Shown one piece after another: positions 4,548-10,815 of a stretch of DNA of 10,855 nucleotides. The notes under the pieces were generated by a model that worked only from the letters and a program-made list of their open reading frames with translations, ran no database searches and was not told the origin of the DNA. The stretch is taken from contig JALHMU010000026.1 of NCBI GenBank assembly GCA_022843885.1, forward strand, positions 1 through 10,855, given 5' to 3'. Both the position numbers and the translations under genes were made by a program. The stretch's first letter is position 1. Every line of letters begins with the position of its first letter. This DNA is from Candidatus Peribacteraceae bacterium (GTDB lineage: Bacteria; Patescibacteriota; Gracilibacteria; Peribacterales; Peribacteraceae).

Positions 4548-6626
4548 ATGAAAGCTACATCACGTGCATTTGGATTCTTGGAAGCATTGGAAGTTCGTCA
4601 GCTCCTGTTCGCCGCGCCTGCGTTTCACACGCCGGCATCAGTCGACGTGGAATACGTGCATATCGCTCCGGATCACATCGATCAGGCCGTTCCAGGCGAT
4701 GTCTGGGCTGAAGTCAGCCGTATCAACTTGGATGGCACCGGCATTAGCCGTGTATCCAACATGACATTCGTTCCGATGCCCGGCAGCGACCCCCTGCTCA
4801 ATAACGTGCAGGCTATTCGGGTCACGGCGAATCTGGATCACAATCCGGATTTCGAAACTGTGGTTGGATCCTCGCTCGTCAACTTCTTTGACTACGCAAC
4901 GATCGAACCGTTCCGCCGCGGAATTTTTGTCTCTCCGTGGCATCATCCTCAGCTCAAAATTGAAGCTTTGATCTACGACAACGCGTTCCATGACGACGTC
5001 ACTCTCGGCGTCGGCACGGTCATCGACTTCGAAGCACTCGGCGGTATGCCGGATGTGGATATCGATCTCATCGGTGTACCACAGCTCTTCGAGCTCAATG
5101 CCGCACCGATGACTGCGAATGTCATGGTACGTGCAATGCTTGCGGAAGACACCGCTGTTCTGAACCAGAAGAACGTTCCGCTGATGCGGTTCGAGGTCTT
5201 CGCAGACGGTGGTGACATGTTGTCGACCGCGTTCGCGTTCAAGTCGAGTCAGGGAATTCTCCATCAGGCAAATAATTACAGCCTCTGGGTGGATTCCAAC
5301 GGCGACGGCGACGTGGATACGGTCATTGAGTCTGGCGTCTCTGTTCAGATGGGACGCGTGATGTTCGACGGCTTGAATGCCGGCGGCTGGGTCACTCCCG
5401 AATACGGGACAACCGTCTTCGAAGTCCGAGCCGACGTCGCTTCGTCTCTCGTGACGAAACCGACGAGCACGTTGCAACTCACGTTCCATTCTCCTCCCAA
5501 GATTGAATCTCTGTCGGACGGATCATCCGTCGACGTCAATCTCACGAACGGCCTCGGCACGCTCTACAAAATTCGCTCACAAGGCGATGTGTACGTGTCG
5601 AAGTCGCCAACTCCGACGTTCCCTCAGTATCTGCTGGGCGGCACGTCGAACACGGAAGTTCTCCGTCTTCGGTTCGATGCTCGATACGAAGGTATCGATG
5701 TGTCACGCCTGACCTTCAACGTCGTTGGCGGTAGCAATGTCGAGCAATTGCTCTTGTTCCGAGCCGGTGAAACCACACCGTTCGCACAAGCATCGCCCGC
5801 TACCGGCTACCAAGCCAACCTCACGAGTAGTCAGCTTGGCATCCCGCATGAATCGACTGTCGAAATCCTGGTAAAGCCCGTCATTCCGACGGATCAGCAG
5901 GGTTCGGTATCTGGCGGACAAGTGCAGGTATCCCTCGTCGGGGTACAGGCAAGGGGAAATACGTCCCTTCGGACGCTCTCCACAAATGACGGTGATGCTC
6001 TCGCAGAAGGCGAAGTGTTCTTGGGTCGTACGACCCCTGGACCCAACGCCAATATCGTCGGCAACACTTTCACGGTGACGCATTCGAAGGTGACAAACAT
6101 CATCAATGCAAATCCGGACGCGAACGGTACGGCGATCCCGACCGGAACCGACCGAGCAATCGGTCAATTTCGGTTCACTGCTGCTTCACATACAAACGGG
6201 CTGAACGGCTTGAACAAAGTGAAGCTGCAGGAACTCACGTTCCGCGTGAATGCAGTGAATGTTTCGTTGAATGGTTTTGCCTTCTTTAACAAGGCGAATC
6301 CGATCAACAAGTCGACCGACATTCTGGTCACGGATCTGAACGGCAATGCCGTCAGCGGTCCGTATACCGGTTCGTTGCTCGTCACCGTTCGGAACCTCTC
6401 GACCTCCGTGGTCAACACGTTGATCAACTCAGGTTCGGACGGGACGTTCGTCCTGGAAGCAGACGTTCTCAATGGGAAAGTGAATCCGTCGCTCAGTTCG
6501 TCTCTGCAAGTCGGCTTGCTGACCCAGAAGACGAAGTGGTACGACCACGACAACCTCACGGACACGTTGCTTCAAGACCTGCTGTTCTTCGAAACGACTG
6601 TCAATTCGACGATGTACAACGGCTAA
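4548..6626 (+). CDS. Large secreted/surface protein with LEPR-XLL-like N-terminus
   Basis: The 692-residue protein has no classic signal peptide. It opens with a short basic stretch and then FLEALEVRQLLFAA (10-23), which closely resembles the LEPR-XLL motif ('LExLExRxLLsA') near the N-terminus of very large exported proteins, known to me best from Planctomycetes. The rest is beta-rich, low in Cys, and full of Val, Thr, Ser and Asn. I see at least three related blocks, about 210-315, 368-470 and 537-660. Each begins with a strand like 'LRFxxxA' or 'GQFRFTA' and contains 'LTFxV' or similar strands. DSNGDGDVDTVIE (249-261) resembles a calcium-binding EF-hand loop. No LPXTG, PEP-CTERM or C-terminal membrane anchor is visible. 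Its strong promoter and terminator suggest an abundant product such as an S-layer-like protein; that role is inferred. Confidence 0.85.
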   Translation: MKATSRAFGFLEALEVRQLLFAAPAFHTPASVDVEYVHIAPDHIDQAVPGDVWAEVSRINLDGTGISRVSNMTFVPMPGSDPLLNNVQAIRVTANLDHNPDFETVVGSSLVNFFDYATIEPFRRGIFVSPWHHPQLKIEALIYDNAFHDDVTLGVGTVIDFEALGGMPDVDIDLIGVPQLFELNAAPMTANVMVRAMLAEDTAVLNQKNVPLMRFEVFADGGDMLSTAFAFKSSQGILHQANNYSLWVDSNGDGDVDTVIESGVSVQMGRVMFDGLNAGGWVTPEYGTTVFEVRADVASSLVTKPTSTLQLTFHSPPKIESLSDGSSVDVNLTNGLGTLYKIRSQGDVYVSKSPTPTFPQYLLGGTSNTEVLRLRFDARYEGIDVSRLTFNVVGGSNVEQLLLFRAGETTPFAQASPATGYQANLTSSQLGIPHESTVEILVKPVIPTDQQGSVSGGQVQVSLVGVQARGNTSLRTLSTNDGDALAEGEVFLGRTTPGPNANIVGNTFTVTHSKVTNIINANPDANGTAIPTGTDRAIGQFRFTAASHTNGLNGLNKVKLQELTFRVNAVNVSLNGFAFFNKANPINKSTDILVTDLNGNAVSGPYTGSLLVTVRNLSTSVVNTLINSGSDGTFVLEADVLNGKVNPSLSSSLQVGLLTQKTKWYDHDNLTDTLLQDLLFFETTVNSTMYNG

Positions 6627-6660
6627 AGAAAGGAGGTGCTTACTCAACTGCCACAGAGCT

Positions 6661-6692
6661 GCCGTCTGTTCTTCGGAACAGGCGGCGCTTTT
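6661..6692 (+). terminator. UUCG-capped intrinsic terminator of the surface-protein gene
   Basis: GCCGTCTGTTC (6661-6671) pairs with GAACAGGCGGC (6676-6686) through 11 bp with one T-G wobble, closed by the very stable C(TTCG)G tetraloop. TTTT (6689-6692) follows after GC. It lies 34 nt after the stop codon and its T run overlaps the pheS stop on the opposite strand. Confidence 0.85.
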
Positions 6693-7692
6693 AAAATTGT
6701 TTTAAAAATCTCAGATCACTCGCGTAGAACTGTCTTAGATCCGGGATCTGATGTTTGATCATGAGCAAACGTTCTACACCGAAACCGAAGGCAAAACCTT
6801 GCCACTCGTCAGGATCAATCCCGACGTTCTTGAGAACATTCGGATGGACCATCCCACAGCCACAGACTTCCAACCACTTGCCTTCTCTGCTTTGCGATTC
6901 ATCACCGCGCCAACGCATATCCATCTCGAGTCCCGGCTCCACGAACGGGAAATATCCGGTGCGCCAGCGGAACTCAACGTCATCGGACACAAGTTCTTTC
7001 ACGGCGGCTTCCATCACGTGCTTCATGTTTGCGAGAGAAACATCTTTTCCAACCATGATGCCTTCGAATTGATGGAACATCGGTGAGTGCGTGGCATCGG
7101 AATCTTTGCGATAGACTTTTCCCGGACAAATCATGCGGAACGGCGGTTTGTGCTCCTGCATATAGCGAATCTGCACAGGTGATGTGTGTGTACGCAACAC
7201 CGTCTCAGACTTGATCCAGAACGTATCCTGGCTGTCGCGCGCGGCATGTGTTTCCGGAATGTTCAGCTTATTGAAGTTATTGTCTTCGGTTTCAATCTCG
7301 GGACCTTCTGCAGTATCGAAACCCATACGTCCGAAGACATCCTCAACGGCGCGAATAAATTCATGAATCGGATGCAGGTGACCGCGATCTTGTTCCGGCA
7401 AGTCGATTGTGAGATCGAGTCCTTCGCCTGCTTGCTTCGAGACATGTGCGGAACGCAGGCTATCCAAACGATCGCTGAGTGCAGATTCGAGCGTTGTTTT
7501 TACCTGATTGAAGAACTGTCCTTTTTCACGCTTCTCTTCGACGGACAAAGAGCCAAGATCTTTCATTGCCTCTGTCAGCATCCCGGCTTTGCGACCGAAG
7601 ATTTTGAGACGGATTGCTTCGATACTTTCTGCAGAATCGGCTTGGCCAATTTCAGTCAGCAGTTCGGCCCATGGAGATTCAAGGTTCGTCAT
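6691..7692 (-). CDS. pheS: Phenylalanine--tRNA ligase alpha subunit
   Basis: PheS is the catalytic subunit of the (alpha-beta)2 class II synthetase that attaches Phe to tRNA-Phe. The protein has 333 residues from the ATG at 7692. An N-terminal coiled-coil-like region (about 1-90) would bind tRNA. Class II motif 1 is around HPIHEFIRAVEDVFGRMGF (107-125), followed by THTSPVQ (168-174), motif 2 FRMICPGKVYR (185-195) continuing to HSPMFHQFEG (202-211), and motif 3 FGFGVERLLM (302-311). An in-frame TTG at 7740 lies inside the upstream membrane-protein gene and is less likely. No Shine-Dalgarno sequence is present; TACACT lies 8 nt upstream. pheT, usually directly downstream, is absent: a convergent gene follows instead. 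Confidence 0.96.
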   Translation of the reverse strand: MTNLESPWAELLTEIGQADSAESIEAIRLKIFGRKAGMLTEAMKDLGSLSVEEKREKGQFFNQVKTTLESALSDRLDSLRSAHVSKQAGEGLDLTIDLPEQDRGHLHPIHEFIRAVEDVFGRMGFDTAEGPEIETEDNNFNKLNIPETHAARDSQDTFWIKSETVLRTHTSPVQIRYMQEHKPPFRMICPGKVYRKDSDATHSPMFHQFEGIMVGKDVSLANMKHVMEAAVKELVSDDVEFRWRTGYFPFVEPGLEMDMRWRGDESQSREGKWLEVCGCGMVHPNVLKNVGIDPDEWQGFAFGFGVERLLMIKHQIPDLRQFYASDLRFLKQF

Positions 7693-7700
7693 TGCATCGA

Positions 7701-7706
7701 AGTGTA
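7701..7706 (-). promoter_or_regulatory. Candidate -10 box (TACACT) of pheS, leaderless arrangement
   Basis: TACACT on the minus strand, preceded by CTG, ends 8 nt before the pheS ATG. The same hexamer precedes the glycosylase gene (8666-8671) and purE (9154-9159). It lies just past the stop of the upstream membrane-protein gene. Confidence 0.5.
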
Positions 7707-7717
7707 CAGCAAAGCGT

Positions 7718-8020
7718 TTAGACGTGCAGCGCGACCTCAATCAAGAGGAAGACTGCGAAGATCATGAGGGCGATCCACCACGTCAGGATCCCGAGCAAAT
7801 GAAAAAGAATGAGGATGATGAGTGCCAAACTCAAGAAGACTCCTTCACGCAAAGCAATCGTGAGCTTCTTGCCACCGTCATAGCCTTCGACTGGGACTGC
7901 GACCCAAATGCCGTAAAACACGAGCGCTCCCGAGGATGCGACCGAGAGAAAGAGCGTCAGGAAAAAGAATGGCAGCGCAATTTTGGGCGATGTCAGCGGA
8001 CTGACTCGGAGGAGAATCAC
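7718..8020 (-). CDS. Small Leu-rich integral membrane protein of unknown function
   Basis: From a GTG at 8020 the frame gives 100 residues with about three membrane helices: ALPFFFLTLFLSVASSGALV (16-35), a helix in GVFLSLALIILILFHLLGIL (60-79), and WWIALMIFAVFLLIEVAL (81-98). The linker near 45-58 (EGYDGGKKLTIALR) is the only strongly polar part. The frame stays open upstream of the GTG to about 8110. That stretch is also hydrophobic (SAIFSIASLLVILLRVSP), so the real protein probably has a fourth helix and starts between 8020 and 8080, where no ATG, GTG or TTG exists in frame. The layout recalls small four-helix proteins I associate with Patescibacteria genomes; no function is known to me. 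It lies between the glycosylase and pheS genes. Confidence 0.7.
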   Translation of the reverse strand: MILLRVSPLTSPKIALPFFFLTLFLSVASSGALVFYGIWVAVPVEGYDGGKKLTIALREGVFLSLALIILILFHLLGILTWWIALMIFAVFLLIEVALHV

Positions 8021-8076
8021 GAGCAGTGAGGCGATGGAAAAAATCGCCGAGAGCGAAATGCGGAAGAGAAGAGACG

Positions 8077-8658
8077 TTATACGGCGCGGGGGGAGAGAAT
8101 GCCGGCTTCTTCAAGGAATGCACCAAGCGCTCGGAAGTCCGATTCGAGTCCGGATCGTAAGTTGCCGTTATGCAGCGCTGCTGCCGGGTGATAAATCGGG
8201 AAGATCGTCACGTCATCGTTGATTTTGAACGCTTTGCCATGTGCATTTGTAATCGTGATTTTCGGCAAAAAATGGCCCAGTGCATGACGTCCGAGTGGCA
8301 CAATGACTTTGGGTTTGATGATGGAGAGTTCCAGCTTGAGCCAAGGCATACATTGTTCTTTTTCAATCGGTTCCGGATCACGGTTTTCGGGTGGGCGATA
8401 CTTTACGACGTTCGTGATGTAGACATCTTTGCGTTCCAATCCGATGCTTCCGAGGAGTTCATCTAAAAACTTTCCGGCGGCACCGACGAACGGGATGCCC
8501 AATTCATCTTCTTTTTGTCCTGGTGCTTCTCCGATAAAAACGATTGGACTGTCGCCGTTGCCATGCCCGAAGACGGGATTCGCATTTTTTTTCAATGCAC
8601 AGCCATCCCACGCTTCAAATTTTTCTTTCAACGCCAAAAGTTCATCGGCTTTACTCAT
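8077..8658 (-). CDS. Family 4-type uracil-DNA glycosylase
   Basis: This enzyme removes uracil from DNA to begin base-excision repair. From the ATG at 8658 it has 193 residues, normal for the family. GEAPGQKEDELGIPFVGAAG (43-62) holds the family 4 active-site motif GEAPG and the following uracil-binding region. NVVKYRPPENRDP is at 83-95, and HPAAAL near 157-162 is the second catalytic motif. Of the four Cys that bind a 4Fe-4S cluster in classic family 4 enzymes, only C20 (in WDGCALKK) and the Cys in EQCMPWL are visible; the 'KCRPP' Cys is Tyr here. The WDGCxLK start resembles a subgroup I recall from alphaproteobacteria. A TTG at 8661 is an unlikely start. TACACT lies 7 nt upstream and no Shine-Dalgarno sequence is seen. 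Confidence 0.9.
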   Translation of the reverse strand: MSKADELLALKEKFEAWDGCALKKNANPVFGHGNGDSPIVFIGEAPGQKEDELGIPFVGAAGKFLDELLGSIGLERKDVYITNVVKYRPPENRDPEPIEKEQCMPWLKLELSIIKPKVIVPLGRHALGHFLPKITITNAHGKAFKINDDVTIFPIYHPAAALHNGNLRSGLESDFRALGAFLEEAGILSPRAV

Positions 8659-8665
8659 CAAAGAG

Positions 8666-8671
8666 AGTGTA
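8666..8671 (-). promoter_or_regulatory. Candidate -10 box (TACACT) of the uracil-DNA glycosylase gene
   Basis: TACACT on the minus strand ends 7 nt before the ATG at 8658. It lies in the 36-bp gap after purE, implying transcription separate from purE. No clear -35 is visible. Confidence 0.45.
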
Positions 8672-8694
8672 CCCGAAAACGATCATCGGCTCAT

Positions 8695-9147
8695 CTAGTA
8701 TCCTGCTTTGACCTTCTTGATGCGCTCCATAAGCTTTGCGCGAAGAGCAGCATCATGTACGGCGAGAATCCTGAGACATGCGAGTGCACAGTTTTTCTGA
8801 TTCACGACCGCGAGGACCGGAACATCGGATGGCATCTGCAATGTGGAGTGGATGTTCACGTTGTAATCGTCGAGATCCTTGAATGGTGGGCAGGCAATGA
8901 CAGGATGCACGCACGTTCCAGCTGTGACACCGGACAGTCCATTACTCATACCGGCAATCGTCACGACGATGGTCGGCTCGGTTCGCTTATTGAGTTCTTC
9001 CAAGATCGGAACCAACTTTTCCGGCGCTTTGTGCGCGGAGCACGGAATGATTTCGTAACTGACTCCGAATTCTTTCAGAAGCTCGGCAATGGCTTCTGCA
9101 TGCGGAGTATCTACTTTTGAGCCGAGGAGAAATGTGACAGTGGACAT
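8695..9147 (-). CDS. purE: AIR carboxylase, class II (animal-type) PurE
   Basis: PurE forms carboxyaminoimidazole ribonucleotide (CAIR) in purine synthesis. The 150 residues keep the fold landmarks LLGSKVDTPH (7-16), SAHKAP (37-42), IAGMSNGLSG (64-73) and PVIACPP (82-88), then an STLQMPS strand (101-107). SAHK rather than SAHR, 'AGxSNxLSG' rather than the class I 'AGGAAHLPG', and 'ACPP' match the class II enzymes of animals (PAICS) and Treponema denticola as I remember them. Class II enzymes carboxylate AIR directly with CO2 and need no PurK. No purK is in the window. Its substrate is the product of PurM (110-1183). The ATG at 9147 has no Shine-Dalgarno sequence; TACACT lies 6 nt upstream. 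Confidence 0.9.
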   Translation of the reverse strand: MSTVTFLLGSKVDTPHAEAIAELLKEFGVSYEIIPCSAHKAPEKLVPILEELNKRTEPTIVVTIAGMSNGLSGVTAGTCVHPVIACPPFKDLDDYNVNIHSTLQMPSDVPVLAVVNQKNCALACLRILAVHDAALRAKLMERIKKVKAGY

Positions 9148-9153
9148 GTGCTA

Positions 9154-9159
9154 AGTGTA
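9154..9159 (-). promoter_or_regulatory. Candidate -10 box (TACACT) of purE, leaderless arrangement
   Basis: TACACT on the minus strand, preceded by CTG as at pheS, ends 6 nt before the purE ATG. TTTACG (4 of 6 to TTGACA) lies 16 bp upstream of it. The box sits in the 19-bp gap between purE and the exported-protein gene. Confidence 0.5.
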
Positions 9160-9166
9160 CAGAAAT

Positions 9167-10678
9167 TTACGGCTTCGTAAAACACGAGAGATCAAATTCT
9201 GTGACCTGGTATCCCCCACCAAGGTCCGTCATGACCTGATTGATCTGTGGAATGAACGCTCCGTGCAATGGTCCGGCACCGGGGGAAGAGTGTGTCAAAA
9301 ACAGTGCAAGCCGATTGTTTATAACCAGCATTCCTACATCTCCAGAGTCGCCGGTCACAAGGTCTCTATCGAACGTATCTCGATGCGTCATCAAGCGTGA
9401 CGTACGATCAGGATAGGTATAGGTGACCGTGCCATTGGGATTCGGCGTCTTCACAATATACGGCGAGTGGACAACGCTGACATCTCCGATTTGATAGACC
9501 TCTTTCACGGGCACATTGTCACGTTGATCCAGGGCCAACATCGAGAAGAGCTTTGGAACTCGTTGACCTGCCTTGAGAGGTGGCAAGTATTCGAGCAATT
9601 TTTGTCGTGAAATAATTGGGTAAAACGAGATGGAAGATGGGACGTCGCTATCGAGAACACCCACTTGAATGTCTGTTCCTGGAACTTGCTTAGAAGCAAT
9701 CAACGTGCGTGTCACAAGGACATTATCATTGCCGACGAACCCAATCTTTTTCCCAATCGGAATCGCGTAATGGTAGGCATAGACAACATGACGCGGACTG
9801 ATCAATGCGCCGGCCTGACGCCACGTTCCATATGAGTTCCACGGTGAGACACCGGTGAGATCCAATGGTTTTTCTCCGCGCATCGGCCACGCATTCACAT
9901 TTCGCTCCCAAGGAGTGATATCAGTACCGCGCTTGCTCCAGATGGTGGTCGTGGATGCGCTGGCGACAATATCATTCACGCGACTGTCGACTTGGTTATT
10001 CATCTCCGTCAAAAGATCTGTAGACGAAGGATTCGAACATGCACTCACTGTGCTTTTGCAGGTCATGAGGTTTGCAGGATTCAGGCTGTACTGACGAACT
10101 GCCATGTAGTCCATGAGCTCGATGAGATCGTTTTTATCTACATCAAGTGCGTTACATTTTGTTCGCGCATCACCCGTCAGAATTGCGCAATTTTTATTGC
10201 TGTTCGGATCAACAAGAGCTGCACGCACCGTATTCTGATCCAAGTTTGTAATAATCCCGTCGCGCGTGACGTCCATGTTTTGGCATTGTGCGAATGCGTC
10301 TTGCTCAGAGTCATCTACGCAGGTCATCAAATTCGCCGCATTCAGGGTGTACTGACGAACGGTCATGTAATCGAGGATGTCGACCTCGTTGTTCTTATCC
10401 ACATCGAATGCTTTGCATTTCTTCATAGCGTCACCAGTCAGATTCCAACAAGCCTTGAATCCATTCGGATCAATCAAGTTTGCTCGTGCAGTGTTGTAAT
10501 CCAACGACGTGATCACACCGTCGCGTGTGACGTCCATGTTCAGACACGTTTGAAATGCATCGGCCGTAACGACGCCTGGGTCTGCCACTTGTCCGGTAAG
10601 ACGGGTGCTGACCGTAAACGATGCAGCCAAAGCCACAAAAACGAATGCTCCAAGTAGGACTTTCAAGCGCTTATTCAT
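9167..10678 (-). CDS. Exported protein: dockerin-like Cys repeats plus trypsin-like serine peptidase domain
   Basis: The 503 residues begin with a basic stretch and a hydrophobic segment (about 6-23), a signal peptide or membrane anchor. Residues 42-211 hold four related units of 43-44 residues. Each has an EF-hand or dockerin-like loop starting DVTRDG or DVDKN (49-60, 92-103, 136-147, 179-190) and two Cys (45/77, 88/120, 132/164, 175/207). The second half resembles the chymotrypsin fold (clan PA, S1-like): ALISPRHVVYAYHY (291-304) has the likely catalytic His303, TDIQVGVLDSD (335-345) the likely Asp336, and VTGDSGDVGM (441-450) the likely Ser445. The His block lacks the usual 'TAAHC' and the Ser block the usual 'GDSGGP', so activity is probable, not proven. 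It probably acts outside the cell; the repeats may bind calcium or a partner. The ATG at 10678 lacks a Shine-Dalgarno sequence but follows a good promoter. Confidence 0.85.
   Translation of the reverse strand: MNKRLKVLLGAFVFVALAASFTVSTRLTGQVADPGVVTADAFQTCLNMDVTRDGVITSLDYNTARANLIDPNGFKACWNLTGDAMKKCKAFDVDKNNEVDILDYMTVRQYTLNAANLMTCVDDSEQDAFAQCQNMDVTRDGIITNLDQNTVRAALVDPNSNKNCAILTGDARTKCNALDVDKNDLIELMDYMAVRQYSLNPANLMTCKSTVSACSNPSSTDLLTEMNNQVDSRVNDIVASASTTTIWSKRGTDITPWERNVNAWPMRGEKPLDLTGVSPWNSYGTWRQAGALISPRHVVYAYHYAIPIGKKIGFVGNDNVLVTRTLIASKQVPGTDIQVGVLDSDVPSSISFYPIISRQKLLEYLPPLKAGQRVPKLFSMLALDQRDNVPVKEVYQIGDVSVVHSPYIVKTPNPNGTVTYTYPDRTSRLMTHRDTFDRDLVTGDSGDVGMLVINNRLALFLTHSSPGAGPLHGAFIPQINQVMTDLGGGYQVTEFDLSCFTKP
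10034..10555 (-). repeat. Tandem 261-nt coding repeat (two copies, each of two half-units)
   Basis: Within the exported-protein gene, residues 42-128 and 129-215 form two copies offset by exactly 87 residues. All four Cys and all the Asp of the calcium-like loops recur at +87. Each copy divides again into two units of 43-44 residues. The NMDVTRDG and NLMTC strings recur almost unchanged, suggesting duplication of an already doubled unit. Confidence 0.8.
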
Positions 10679-10705
10679 GAGGATGTTGGTATGAGATGTA
10701 TGTTT

Positions 10706-10734
10706 ATTATACCATTTTTTAGTAAAAATTGCAA
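10706..10734 (-). promoter_or_regulatory. Promoter of the exported peptidase-like gene
   Basis: On the minus strand TATAAT (10711-10706, 6 of 6) is preceded by TGG, making an extended -10 (TGnTATAAT). TTGCAA (10734-10729, 4 of 6) lies 17 bp upstream. The predicted start is near 10699, about 20 nt before the ATG, and the short leader contains no Shine-Dalgarno sequence. Confidence 0.7.
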
Positions 10735-10815
10735 TTACGGCAATCTGATCAGACGTACCAAGTGTTTTTGTATGGTGCAGCGATTTCTGCTCTGGTACTC
10801 TTTAGCCCGCTTTGT

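Noticed and set aside
4638..5489. 283-codon open frame on the minus strand inside the surface-protein gene
   Set aside because: Its Arg/His/Asp/Val-rich composition is that of an antisense shadow, and the plus-strand gene has promoter, Shine-Dalgarno sequence and terminator.
4548..6626. Assigning the host to Planctomycetes from the LEPR-XLL-like motif
   Set aside because: One motif is weak evidence; the compact gene layout, FtsE ending and small membrane protein fit a CPR bacterium better, so the motif is reported as a finding instead.
9992..10657. 221-codon plus-strand open frame opposite the Cys repeats
   Set aside because: It exists only because the repeated coding unit is duplicated on the other strand; the composition is unlike a protein and the minus-strand gene is well supported.
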